From the NCBI RefSeq assembly GCF_030063285.1, contig NZ_JASISU010000001.1:558001-622000 (forward strand): a DNA stretch of 64,000 nucleotides, given 5' to 3'. The notes beneath the pieces are model-generated. The model did no database searches and had not been told where the DNA came from. It saw only the letters and a list, made by a program, of their open reading frames with translations. The translations under genes were made by a program, and so were the position numbers. Each line of letters begins with the position of its first letter. Within the stretch, counting starts at the first letter, position 1. Of the stretch, positions 35,591-43,615 are shown piece after piece. This stretch comes from Pseudarthrobacter sp. PS3-L1. Lineage in GTDB: Bacteria; Actinomycetota; Actinomycetes; Actinomycetales; Micrococcaceae.

Positions 35591-36970
35591 GTGGGCCAGA
35601 CTATTATCGTGAGTAACCAACGGAGGACAGCGCTGGCCCTGACGGGCCTCAGCCTGGGCGCATCGCTGAACCCACTAAACTCCTCCATGATCGCCGTCGC
35701 GCTGGTGCTGCTGCGAAGTGATTTTGGACTCAGCGTGGCCGCCGTAACCTGGGTTGTCACAGCGTTCTACCTGGCTTCCGCCGCAGGCCAACCCGTGATG
35801 GGCAGGTTGGCGGACCGTTTTGGACCGCGCCGGATGTTCATGTTGGGAATGGGCCTGGTGGTTTTCACGTGCGCTGTGGCGCCGCTGGCGCCGAACTTTG
35901 CCCTGCTGTGCGTGGCACGTGCGGTGATGGCGGTGGGTACTGCCACCGCGTATCCCAGCGCGGTGATCATGGTCGGCGCGATAGCCCACCGCGCCAGGGT
36001 TGAACCGACCAAACCCCTGGGCAGGCTCCAGATGGCAAATACCTCCGCTGCGGCGGTGGGCCCTGTGGTGGGTGGCATCCTGGTGAGCCTGGTCGGGTGG
36101 GAGGCGTTGTTCCTGGTCAACGTCCCGCTGGCAGTGGCTGCGCTGTTGCTGGTCAGGAATGCAGCGCCAGCGGATCCCGTCCGGGAGCCCAGCAGGTTGT
36201 CTGCGCTGTTACGGGAATCGGACATCCCCGGAATCCTCAGCTTTGTTGGTGCCCTGCTTTTGGTGATGATGGCGGCGCTGGACGTGGCACCTGGGTACCG
36301 CTGGTTGATGCTGGGTGCTGGAACCCTGATGGCAGTCCTGTTCGCCTGGCGTGAGCTGCGCTTCAGCCATCCGTTCCTCGACCTGCGCCTCCTGGGAAGA
36401 AACCGGCCGCTGTTGCTCATGTACCTGGGCTTTGCCGTGTTCAGCAGCGTTTACTACTTCGTGTTTTTCGGACTGCCCCAGCTGCTGGAGGAGGCAGGCG
36501 GCTACGACCCTGGCCTCGTCGGGCTCCTCATGCTTCCCTTGGCCACCATGTCGGTCCTTGCGACTCCCCTGGCCGTCAGGGGAATCGTTCGGTATGGCGT
36601 TCGCCCGATCTTGTTGACCGGCGTCGGCCTCCTGACCTTGGCCGCCGCCCTGATGTGGCTACTTACTGGAGCCCTGTCCATCCCGTTGGTGATCGCACTG
36701 ACGGCTCTGATGGGAATTCCGTACGGGATGGTGGGTATCGCCTCAAACCAAGGAATGTTTGCTTCCGTCCGTCCCGAGGAGCGCGGTGTTGCAGCCGGTA
36801 TCTACCAGACGTGCCGGTACGTTGGGGCCATTACAGCCACTGTGATGATCGGGGTTTTTGCGGACGACGGCGTTGACGTGGCCAGTTGGTCCCGGATGGT
36901 ACTGGCGATGGTGGTCCTCTGCGTGGTGACGTTCGCAGTGAGCCTCCTCTGGCGGCAGCGCACGGCATAA
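35591..36970 (+). CDS. MFS transporter (DHA2-like)
   Basis: A 459-aa major facilitator protein; helices 1-2 read LGASLNPLNSSMIAVALVLL, then motif A GRLADRFGPRRMFMLG and motif C-like GPVVGGILVSLVGWEALFLV. About 12-14 membrane segments, drug-efflux type. The start is uncertain: GTG 35591 or GTG 35609. TATTAT at 35601-35606 and AACGGAGGA at 35615-35623 suggest translation could begin even later. The 170 bases upstream (35418-35590) contain GGAGG/CCTCC inverted arms but no recognised element. Confidence 0.86.
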   Translation: MGQTIIVSNQRRTALALTGLSLGASLNPLNSSMIAVALVLLRSDFGLSVAAVTWVVTAFYLASAAGQPVMGRLADRFGPRRMFMLGMGLVVFTCAVAPLAPNFALLCVARAVMAVGTATAYPSAVIMVGAIAHRARVEPTKPLGRLQMANTSAAAVGPVVGGILVSLVGWEALFLVNVPLAVAALLLVRNAAPADPVREPSRLSALLRESDIPGILSFVGALLLVMMAALDVAPGYRWLMLGAGTLMAVLFAWRELRFSHPFLDLRLLGRNRPLLLMYLGFAVFSSVYYFVFFGLPQLLEEAGGYDPGLVGLLMLPLATMSVLATPLAVRGIVRYGVRPILLTGVGLLTLAAALMWLLTGALSIPLVIALTALMGIPYGMVGIASNQGMFASVRPEERGVAAGIYQTCRYVGAITATVMIGVFADDGVDVASWSRMVLAMVVLCVVTFAVSLLWRQRTA

Positions 36971-37005
36971 CCAGCGCACGGCATGACCCGCACGCTGCAG
37001 CGAAC

Positions 37006-38262
37006 CTAACCCTGCGAGGCGATGTTCTTTTCGCGTTCCTCGAAGGCATCATTGCCAGGGCCACTGAATGCCCTGGAACGCTCCACGGCCTCGATGGATC
37101 CGGTGAACAGGGCCGAATCGTGCGGGTCTGACGCCGGCCGGGACGCACTGCTGCTCGTCGAATCGGGGAGCGGCGGCAACGGTGAACCGCTGGTCGGATC
37201 CGTGCGCTGGAACGGCGTGCCGTCGTCGGACGCTGCCTGCTCCCAGCGCTGGTGGGGCAGCCCCTGCTGGTACCCGTCACGCAAGAACAGGACCATGGCT
37301 TCGCGGACTAGGCAGCGCAGGTCAAACAGCGCTGCGCTGTCCGCGGCGCTGACCAAAATGCGGATGCGGACCACGCCGGCTGTGGCATCAGTGATTTGCA
37401 GGACACCCGCGCGGTGGTCCCACAGGTCAGTGCCCGCGAGGACGCGCCGCAGCTCAGTCCGCATGTCTTCTATTGGAGCGCGCCAGTCGAGGTCCAGTTC
37501 CACGGTTCCCATGATCTCGGACTGACGGCGCGTCCAGTTCTCGAAGGGTGTTGTGGTGAAGTATGTCGAAGGCAGGATAAGCCTGCGCTCGTCCCACACC
37601 TGGACCACTACATAGGTCAGGGTGATTTCCTCGATCCGACCCCATTTTTCCTCTACAACCACCACGTCATCAACGCGGATTGCATCAGTGAAAGCCAGCT
37701 GCATGCCGGCAAAAACGTTCACCAGAGACGTTTGCACAGCCAGGCCTGCAACAACCGAGATCAGGCCAGCGGACGCCAGGATACCGGCACCCAAGGCCTG
37801 GATAGCGGGAAAGGTGAGCATTGCGGAACCGATGGCGAGCACCACCACCAGCGCAACCACGATGCGCCGCGCAAGGATGAGTTGGGTCTGGAGCCGGCGG
37901 GCCCGCCTGTTGTCCACTGCCTCGGCAGAGTGCCGGCCCAGGATGATGGATTCCACAATCAGCAGGGCGGCAATGGTAAGCCACGCGAAGGAGCCGATGA
38001 GAGCGATCAGGAGGACATGGTCTACAGCTCCGTGCCACGGCTCACTTGCGGCTGTAGCGCCCACTGCGATCCGCACACCGGCCAGGCAGAGCACCAGCTG
38101 CAGTGGCCGGCGCGCTATCCGCGATGTTGCCTGAAGCTCGGGCCGGCTCCGGTTGACGCGGAGGATAATTTTCCGAAGCGCCCATGACAAAACCAGGCCG
38201 GCGGCCACTGCGAGAATCACGGATAAAACGGGAACGGCGTACTGGAGTAGGTCTTCCATCAT
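37006..38262 (-). CDS. MscS-type mechanosensitive channel protein
   Basis: A 418-aa membrane protein with four N-terminal helices (about 8-155), the MscS pore/beta region ASAGLISVVAGLAVQTSLVN (helix TM3, about 165-190) and the beta domain with IRVDDVVVVEEKWGRIEEIT. The last 90 residues are a polar, Ser/Pro/Asp-rich tail not needed for the channel fold. Such channels release solutes on hypoosmotic shock. ATG 38262 or the next ATG (38259) may start it. Convergent with the MFS gene and divergent from the dehydrogenase at 38480. Confidence 0.9.
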   Translation of the reverse strand: MMEDLLQYAVPVLSVILAVAAGLVLSWALRKIILRVNRSRPELQATSRIARRPLQLVLCLAGVRIAVGATAASEPWHGAVDHVLLIALIGSFAWLTIAALLIVESIILGRHSAEAVDNRRARRLQTQLILARRIVVALVVVLAIGSAMLTFPAIQALGAGILASAGLISVVAGLAVQTSLVNVFAGMQLAFTDAIRVDDVVVVEEKWGRIEEITLTYVVVQVWDERRLILPSTYFTTTPFENWTRRQSEIMGTVELDLDWRAPIEDMRTELRRVLAGTDLWDHRAGVLQITDATAGVVRIRILVSAADSAALFDLRCLVREAMVLFLRDGYQQGLPHQRWEQAASDDGTPFQRTDPTSGSPLPPLPDSTSSSASRPASDPHDSALFTGSIEAVERSRAFSGPGNDAFEEREKNIASQG

Positions 38263-38479
38263 CCAAGCTCTATCAACTTCCGGGCCAAGAAGCCGAATTC
38301 AGTGGTGCGCGACACGGCCCAGCATCGTTTACCGATCCTAGCGCTCGGTGTGCACCACGGCCCATGGGGGAGTGGGAAAAATCGACGTCATGAGTCGGTT
38401 CGATGGCGGAGCTCAGATAGGTTGGAGGCTGAAAGCGCGGAAGTCAGCCATAAGGCGGGCCCCAAGTCAGGAAGGCATC

Positions 38480-39460
38480 ATGACGGATCCAGAAACTCGC
38501 AGTGCAGGGACCTCAAACGGCGAGGCGCCACGGCGGCGGCTGCGGGTGAGCCTGCCGGATCAGGAGCTTATGGACGCACTGGAACCAATGGACGGTGTCG
38601 ACTTTGTCTTTTGGGACCTGAAAAGCCCCGCGCCGGAAGGCCACCTGGATGTCCTGGTGCCAGGCTATATGGGTGCTGCAGAGACCATGACGGCGCTCAG
38701 GGGAGTGGATGTGGGATTGATCCAGAGCCAGTCCATTGGGTACGACGGCGTCTCCGAGGTACTGCCCGACGGCTGCGTTTTCGCCAACGCCGCCAGCGTC
38801 CATGAGACCTCGACGGCGGAACTCGCGGTGGGCATGATCATCGCCAGCCAACGCGGACTTCCGGACTTCGTCCGCAACCAGGCGAAGGGGGCCTGGGACA
38901 ACACCATGCGCCCCAGCCTCGCAGACAGAAAAGTCCTCCTGGTGGGCTATGGGGGAGTTGGCAAGGCCATTGAAGCGCGTCTTGCTCCTTTCGAAACCGT
39001 TGTGACCCGCATGGCCAGCCGCGAACGTCTTGACTCCGCCGGGACGATCCATGGCATAAGCAGTCTCCTGGAGCAGCTTCCCCTGCACGAGATCGTGGTG
39101 GTCAGTGTGCCCCTGAGCGAAGCGACCGCCCAGTTGGTCAACAAAGAATTTCTGGCAGCGATGCCTGACGGTGCCCTTCTGGTCAATGTGGCCCGCGGCC
39201 AGGTGGCAGACACGGAGGCGTTGCTGGCCGAAACCTCCTCCGGCAGGCTCAGGATTGCGCTGGATGTCACGGACCCGGAGCCGCTCCCTGCGGATCATCC
39301 GTTGTGGACTGCCCCAGGTGTGCTGATCAGCCCACACGTGGGCGGTGCGAGCACGGCGATGTTCCCACGCATGGTCGCGTTAATCAGGCGCCAGATCGGG
39401 TTGCTGCAGGCGGGCAAGGATCCCGTAAACGTGGTCTTGGGTGCGCCCCGGGAGAGCTGA
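38480..39460 (+). CDS. D-isomer-specific 2-hydroxyacid dehydrogenase (NAD-binding)
   Basis: A 326-aa formate/glycerate-type dehydrogenase. Visible: SIGYDGVSEVLPDGCVFANA, the NAD fold VLLVGYGGVGKAIEARL (about 155), VSVPLSEATAQLVNKEFLAA, VNVARGQVADTEAL with catalytic Arg, DVTDPEPLPADHPLW and the catalytic His in LISPHVGGAS. It reduces a 2-oxoacid to the D-2-hydroxyacid or the reverse; substrate not assigned. ATG 38480 is preceded by AGGAAGG at 4 bases; the longer frame from 38348 is unsupported. Confidence 0.9.
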   Translation: MTDPETRSAGTSNGEAPRRRLRVSLPDQELMDALEPMDGVDFVFWDLKSPAPEGHLDVLVPGYMGAAETMTALRGVDVGLIQSQSIGYDGVSEVLPDGCVFANAASVHETSTAELAVGMIIASQRGLPDFVRNQAKGAWDNTMRPSLADRKVLLVGYGGVGKAIEARLAPFETVVTRMASRERLDSAGTIHGISSLLEQLPLHEIVVVSVPLSEATAQLVNKEFLAAMPDGALLVNVARGQVADTEALLAETSSGRLRIALDVTDPEPLPADHPLWTAPGVLISPHVGGASTAMFPRMVALIRRQIGLLQAGKDPVNVVLGAPRES

Positions 39461-39518
39461 GCTCCTGCCCCGTTGCGCGGCCGGTAAATAGGCTCTGTTC
39501 ATGGGCCTTGATGGGGCC

Positions 39519-39524
39519 TACGCT
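39519..39524 (+). promoter_or_regulatory. -10 box for the SRPBCC gene (leaderless)
   Basis: TACGCT ends 7 bases before ATG 39532. Confidence 0.4.
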
Positions 39525-39531
39525 TAGCCCC

Positions 39532-39996
39532 ATGGCAGCCTTTGAAGTCCGGCGCAGCACCGTCATACCAGGCAGCGCGGACAGGATTTTTCCACTGGTG
39601 AACAACTTCCATGAATGGGCGCGATGGTCGCCCTGGGAGGGTGCTGATCCGGGCATGGACCGTCGCTATTTCGGCCCCGACTCCGGAGTGGGTGCTGGCT
39701 ATGCGTGGAGCGGTAATCGCAAGGCGGGCAGTGGAACCATGGAAATCGTAGAGTCAGTTGCACCAGATGTCGTCAGGGTGCGTCTGGAATTCACGAGGCC
39801 GTTCAAGGCGCTGAACTCAACAAGTCTGACGTTTAAAGCTGTCGCGGGCGGCACCGAAGTCACCTGGCTCATGACGGGTGAGAGCAAGGGAGTTGCAAAA
39901 ATCTTCAGCCTTGTTGTTCCGATGGACAAATTGGTAGGTCCCGATTTCGAAAAGGGCCTGGCATCCCTGGCAACAGTTGCTGGCCACCCGGCGTGA
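39532..39996 (+). CDS. SRPBCC (START-like) polyketide cyclase-family protein
   Basis: A 154-aa helix-grip protein: an initial strand FEVRRSTVIPGSADRIFPLV, WSPWEGADPGM, then TWLMTGESKGVAKIFSLVVP and a long C-terminal helix DKLVGPDFEKGLASLATV. SRPBCC proteins form a hydrophobic ligand pocket; the ligand is unknown. The ATG at 39532 fits the domain start and the -10 spacing; an ORF from 39304 mostly overlaps the preceding gene in another frame. Convergent with the MFS gene. Confidence 0.86.
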   Translation: MAAFEVRRSTVIPGSADRIFPLVNNFHEWARWSPWEGADPGMDRRYFGPDSGVGAGYAWSGNRKAGSGTMEIVESVAPDVVRVRLEFTRPFKALNSTSLTFKAVAGGTEVTWLMTGESKGVAKIFSLVVPMDKLVGPDFEKGLASLATVAGHPA

Positions 39997-40017
39997 TGTG
40001 ACCACAGGCGGCACTCG

Positions 40018-41301
40018 TCACGCTGCATGCTCCCTACTGGTGCTTCTTTCAGCTGCCGATCTGCGGCGCATTGCATGCCGCAGCGTGGTGCGTAGGGTCA
40101 GGTGATTGCGATGGCTGACTACCACCACAGCGGCCAGCCCGGTCAGCAGCACCAGGATTCCGCCGGTGGAAACCGCCCAGCGGGCACCAAATTCTGAACC
40201 GATCCACCCCATCAGGGGCGCGCCCACGGCAGTTCCGCCCTGCAGGATCGCTAGGTAGAGCGCCAGGACCCGTCCCCGGAACGCCGGTTCAACAGAGAGC
40301 TGGATGCTGGTGTTGCAGCTGTTCAGGAAGGTAATGGACGCGAGGCCCACGGGGATCAGCAGAGCAGCATAGATCCAGAATGAGGGGGAGATGCTGCTGA
40401 GGATGGTGAAGAAACCCATGCCCACAGCGCCGCCCAGGAGAAGCCTCAGGCGTGGTCCGGACCGCCTCGCTGCCAGAAGCGCACCGGCAAGCGTCCCCAC
40501 GGCCATGATGGACCCTAGGAGGCCAAATTCCCCTGGTCCCATCGAGAACACAGTGGTTGCCATGAGTGCGTTGGTGATTGCGAAGTTCATGCCGAAAGCG
40601 CCCAGGATTCCGACCATGACCATGATCAGCATGAGATCTGGCCGGCGCCGCACGTAGGCGACGCCCTCGGCTACCTGGTGTTTACTGCGGCTGATGGGCG
40701 CGGGCGGTGTGAGTTCAGAGGTACGGATCCGGAACAGGGAGAACAATACTGCCGCAAAGCTCGCGGCGTTCAGCAGGAATACTGGGCCGGTGCCCACCCA
40801 GGCAATGAGGACACCAGCGATTGCGGGGCCAGTGAGCCTTGCCGTGTTGAAGGAGGCTGAATTGAGGGCCACCGCGTTGGAGATATTTTCCTGCCCCACC
40901 AGCTCCGAAACGAAAACCTGGCGTGCTGGGGCATCAATTGCGCTCGCGATCCCGAGGCAAAGGGCTGCAAGGTAGGCATGCCAGAGCTGGGCTGCGCCGG
41001 TAACCACCAAAAGACCCAGTGCCAGTCCCGTCAGGCCCATGGCCAGCTGGGTCCAGAGGAGGATGACGCGTTTGCGGAACCTATCCGCCAGGACTCCACC
41101 GTACGGACCCAACAGCAGCATGGGAAGGAACTGCAGGCTTGTGGTGATCCCTACAGCTGTTCCTGAGTTGTTGGTCAGAACTGTCAGCACCAGCCAATCC
41201 TGGGCAACCCGTTGCATCCAGGTTCCGATGTTGGAGACCAGCGCCCCGCCTGCCCAGATGCGGTAGTTGCGGTTTTCCAGGGCGCGGAAGGTAGCGCTCA
41301 C
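40018..41301 (-). CDS. MFS transporter (EntS/DHA3-like exporter)
   Basis: A 427-aa, 12-helix exporter of the EntS/MFS_3 branch: FRALENRNYRIWAGGALVSN at the N-terminus, GGVLADRFRKRVILLWTQL (motif A), and SAIDAPARQVFVSELVG. This group exports siderophores, macrolides or other small molecules. Its ATG overlaps the stop of the MarR gene by 4 bases, so it is the regulated partner in a two-gene operon. The polar C-terminal tail (RRRSAAERSTSREHAA) is short and basic. Confidence 0.9.
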   Translation of the reverse strand: MSATFRALENRNYRIWAGGALVSNIGTWMQRVAQDWLVLTVLTNNSGTAVGITTSLQFLPMLLLGPYGGVLADRFRKRVILLWTQLAMGLTGLALGLLVVTGAAQLWHAYLAALCLGIASAIDAPARQVFVSELVGQENISNAVALNSASFNTARLTGPAIAGVLIAWVGTGPVFLLNAASFAAVLFSLFRIRTSELTPPAPISRSKHQVAEGVAYVRRRPDLMLIMVMVGILGAFGMNFAITNALMATTVFSMGPGEFGLLGSIMAVGTLAGALLAARRSGPRLRLLLGGAVGMGFFTILSSISPSFWIYAALLIPVGLASITFLNSCNTSIQLSVEPAFRGRVLALYLAILQGGTAVGAPLMGWIGSEFGARWAVSTGGILVLLTGLAAVVVVSHRNHLTLRTTLRHAMRRRSAAERSTSREHAA

Positions 41302-41774
41302 TTGCTCGCCATTTCCTGCATGATCCGGGCCGCCTGGCCAAGAATTCGCCGGTCTTCACCGCTGAGCACAGCCACCCGCTGGGCGAGCCACGCTGTTCGC
41401 TGGCTCCGGACTTCGGCAATCACTGTCTTCCCGGCATCCGTGATGGTCACCCTGACCTGCCGGCCGTCCGCCGGGTTGGTTTCGCGTGAGACGAAGTGCA
41501 GCTCCGTGAGTGCATTGACGATCCGTGTCATTGACGGCGCCTGGACGTGTTCCAGGTCGGCCAGGGCCCGCAGGGTGAGGGGGCCCTCGTGGTTCAGCTG
41601 GGCCAGTGCGGTGTATTGGCCGGGGGTGAGGACTTCGCCAGTGGCTTCGAGGCGAAGCCTGCGGGACGTGCGCATGATTGCGGTCCTGAGGTCTATCGCC
41701 AGCGTGTCCGGTGGGTCTGCGGCCACTGCGCCGGGATCTGTAACCGGGACGATTGTTTGATGTGTGCTGGTCAT
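41298..41774 (-). CDS. MarR-family transcriptional regulator
   Basis: A 158-aa MarR regulator: LTPGQYTALAQLNHEGPLTL, the helix-turn-helix LADLEHVQAPSMTRIVNAL and the wing FVSRETNPADGRQVRVTITD. It should bind as a dimer, and phenolic or lipophilic ligands usually release it. It heads an operon with the MFS exporter (ATGA overlap). The tandem operator at 41802-41827 covers its predicted -35 to -10 region, so it very probably autorepresses. Confidence 0.92.
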   Translation of the reverse strand: MTSTHQTIVPVTDPGAVAADPPDTLAIDLRTAIMRTSRRLRLEATGEVLTPGQYTALAQLNHEGPLTLRALADLEHVQAPSMTRIVNALTELHFVSRETNPADGRQVRVTITDAGKTVIAEVRSQRTAWLAQRVAVLSGEDRRILGQAARIMQEMASK

Positions 41775-41801
41775 GCGGTTTGGTGCGCCTCCCGAAAAAG
41801 C

Positions 41802-41827
41802 TTAGCAATGCTAATTAGCCTCGCTAA
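41802..41827 (-). promoter_or_regulatory. Tandem MarR operator TTAGC-N3-GCTAA x2 over the promoter
   Basis: TTAGCAATGCTAA (41802-41814) and TTAGCCTCGCTAA (41815-41827) are two perfect 5-bp-arm inverted repeats that abut without spacer. On the minus strand TTAGCG, 17 bases and TAAGCT form a promoter covered by both, about 25 bases before the marR ATG. Confidence 0.75.
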
Positions 41828-41850
41828 TAAGTATGCTCCTTTGATTGGGC

Positions 41851-41900
41851 GGGTCGCAAGTGACGGGTCGCAAGTGACGGGTGGCAAGTGATGGGTTGCA
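41851..41900. repeat. 14-bp tandem repeat array
   Basis: GGGTCGCAAGTGAC at 41851-41864 and 41865-41878, GGGTGGCAAGTGAT at 41879-41892 and a partial GGGTTGCA at 41893-41900. It lies between the MarR operator and the TetR gene; the 420 bases from 41775 to 42194 contain no gene I support. Confidence 0.8.
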
Positions 41901-41972
41901 GGGCCCTGGGAGGCGTCCCTCCGTTCTTCAGGAGGAGAGCCGCATCCACGTGAAAACGGTCCAGATCGTCAC

Positions 41973-42014
41973 GGTGTTGGGTGTTGGGTGTTGGGTGTTG
42001 GGTGTTGGGGGTTG
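41973..42014 (+). repeat. Heptamer tandem repeat (GGTGTTG)5 plus GGGGTTG with G-quadruplex potential
   Basis: Five perfect GGTGTTG units (41973-42007) and one variant (42008-42014) give G-tracts of three or more separated by four-base TGTT loops: a canonical G3-N4 quadruplex motif on the plus strand, 180 bases upstream of the TetR gene. Confidence 0.85.
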
Positions 42015-42139
42015 TCAGTACGTTAGATCTTGAGGTCATTGACAGTGCACGGCCTGTCTGGCGGCGAGGTGCACTGCCTTGCCTGTTGGATTTTTTGAGC
42101 CAGCAGCGTCGGAAATGGCTTCTGTACTCTTGTGCTGTG

Positions 42140-42155
42140 ATCCCCGCTGGGGGAT
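42140..42155 (+). promoter_or_regulatory. Palindrome upstream of the ScbR-like regulator
   Basis: ATCCCC-GCTG-GGGGAT, a perfect 6-bp inverted repeat 10 bases after a TACTCT -10-like box (42125-42130). It is a plausible autoregulatory site between promoter and gene. Confidence 0.4.
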
Positions 42156-42194
42156 TGTTTTGTGGAGTCGAAGTTTTCGGTGAGGGGGAACTGG

Positions 42195-42851
42195 ATGAAG
42201 GCGCTTCAGGAACGGGCGAAAGCTACCCGCGCATCGATCATTGCCGGAGCTGCCCTGATTTTTGACGAGCATGGTTACGGTGGCACCAGTTTGGCCCAGG
42301 TTGCCGAGGCTTCCGGTGTGACCAAGGGTGCGCTGTACTTCCACTTTCCCTCCAAAGATGATCTGGCTGCGGCGATTGTTGCCGAACAGAACCGCGTCGT
42401 CTGGGAGTCCAGTGAGAAGATCTTTGCCGAAGGACATTCGATGCTGGGAACGATGATCTTGGCGACACAGTCTTTCGGTCTGAACCTGGTGCATCTCCCC
42501 GTGGTGCGTGCCGGGGTCAGGCTGACGACGGAAAGTACCGCCTATGGCACCCGGGTTGTCGAGCCGTACCAGGATTGGATCAGCACCATGGCTGATTTGA
42601 CCGCTAGAGCCAGGGACAGGGGCGAGGTCAGTCAATCGGTGGATCCGGAGGCTTTTGGTCGGTACCTTGTATCCTCGCTGTCGGGTGTCCAGATGCTGTC
42701 CAACCTGCTGACCTCGAGGGCTGACGTCATGCAGCGAATTTGTGACATGTGGGCCATCCTGCTCCCTGGCGTCCTCGCCGATCCCTCGGAAGAAAACGTC
42801 CAGGCCCTCCTGTCCGTGACGTCCCCCGTCGTGAATGCGTATCCCGGGTAG
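42195..42851 (+). CDS. ScbR-like TetR-family (gamma-butyrolactone receptor-type) regulator
   Basis: A 218-aa TetR regulator: LQERAKATRASIIAGAALIF, the helix-turn-helix VAEASGVTKGALYFHFPSKD, then an ScbR/ArpA-like ligand domain (LVHLPVVRAGVRLTTEST, VEPYQDWISTMADLTARA, RGEVSQSVDPEAFGRYLVSS). The family senses gamma-butyrolactone-type signals in streptomycetes. No AfsA-type synthase is visible in this window, so ligand and target are unknown; the call is by sequence pattern. ATG 42195 is preceded by GAGGGGGAA; a GTG at 42162 is an alternative. Confidence 0.85.
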   Translation: MKALQERAKATRASIIAGAALIFDEHGYGGTSLAQVAEASGVTKGALYFHFPSKDDLAAAIVAEQNRVVWESSEKIFAEGHSMLGTMILATQSFGLNLVHLPVVRAGVRLTTESTAYGTRVVEPYQDWISTMADLTARARDRGEVSQSVDPEAFGRYLVSSLSGVQMLSNLLTSRADVMQRICDMWAILLPGVLADPSEENVQALLSVTSPVVNAYPG

Positions 42852-42936
42852 GCGTCATTTTCGCTGCCATATGACGGCGTAGCAGATAAACCGGTCGATC
42901 GTCTTGTTTTGTCCAGTCGTTTCTCTTATTGTTGTC

Positions 42937-42961
42937 CCGGGGTAAGTCAGTGTTACCCCGG
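42937..42961 (+). terminator. Hairpin after the TetR gene
   Basis: CCGGGGTAA (42937-42945), a 7-base loop and TTACCCCGG (42953-42961) form a perfect 9-bp stem about 85 bases after the stop. A T-run (GGCTTTTT) follows about 20 bases later. Confidence 0.5.
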
Positions 42962-43591
42962 TGCGGTCGAGGTGGCTTTTTGGGGGGCTTCGACACCACT
43001 TTCCGGGAGAGCCATGGACTGCATGTCCGGCCATGGCCCGCCTGGAATATTCAACGTGGCTTCGTCACTGCCGGCTTCGGGCCCGGCCGCTGGAGCCTGG
43101 GGCCCGCCGTCGGCTGCTGGAATTCCCCACCTTTCGCCACGTGAGGCGTCGACTGGCCGCACAAAATGGGTGACACGCCGATCTGCCTTCTCAAAGGTGG
43201 GGAGATTCAGCGCGGCGGCCTCAGAGCGCCCCCGGGACCCTGTGTCGTCCACCCAGGCGGAGGAGACTCGGGCGTCCGTGGCAGCTACCGGCGCTCCGGG
43301 TCCTTTGCAGATAGCCGCCAGATCGTGACCGAACAACGCTGCAGGCCGGGCTTTGGTCTCCCTGTTCTCACGTAGCATGACGATTACAGGCGTACCCACT
43401 ATTTCCGAGTTGAAGGCCAGAGGCCCGGAAGTTCTTCGAAACACAGTTCTTCGAGACATCCGCAGTGCCACCCACTCCCTGGACGCCTGATTCGCTCCAG
43501 CACCTCCATTTTCCGCATCACGACCCCACTTCCGTGCACCCTGCAGCCGCTTCTTCAGCGCAGCCGCCGTTGCCGGATTGTGGGCTTTCAT
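42953..43591 (-). CDS. Hypothetical ORF in an otherwise empty 760-bp stretch
   Basis: The region between the TetR gene (ends 42851) and the ABC operon (starts 43616) has one long open frame on the minus strand, 212 aa, beginning MKAHNPATAAALKKRLQGAR. It has no recognised domain, signal peptide or membrane segment; the C-terminal half is Ala/Gly/Pro-rich. Codon use includes CGA, AGA and GGA at rates unlike neighbouring genes, and its stop lies inside the hairpin at 42937-42961. A plus-strand frame (42909-43328) overlaps it. It could be spurious, a decayed gene or a foreign insertion; I cannot decide. Confidence 0.25.
   Translation of the reverse strand: MKAHNPATAAALKKRLQGARKWGRDAENGGAGANQASREWVALRMSRRTVFRRTSGPLAFNSEIVGTPVIVMLRENRETKARPAALFGHDLAAICKGPGAPVAATDARVSSAWVDDTGSRGRSEAAALNLPTFEKADRRVTHFVRPVDASRGERWGIPAADGGPQAPAAGPEAGSDEATLNIPGGPWPDMQSMALPESGVEAPQKATSTAPG
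43430..43454. repeat. Direct repeat AGTTCTTCGA x2
   Basis: AGTTCTTCGA at 43430-43439 and 43445-43454 (15-base period) separated by AACAC, about 160 bases before the ABC operon. It could be an activator or repressor site. Confidence 0.5.
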
Positions 43592-43615
43592 CAGATCCCA
43601 GCAAAAGAGGATTCC

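Noticed and set aside
41824-42039. 71-aa minus-strand ORF
   Set aside because: It is a translation of the heptamer and 14-bp repeat arrays (NTQHPTP repeats) with no other protein features.
42137-42265. Leaderless GTG ORF at the TetR transcription start
   Set aside because: Spacing from TACTCT is right, but the peptide overlaps the TetR gene in another frame and shows no coding bias.
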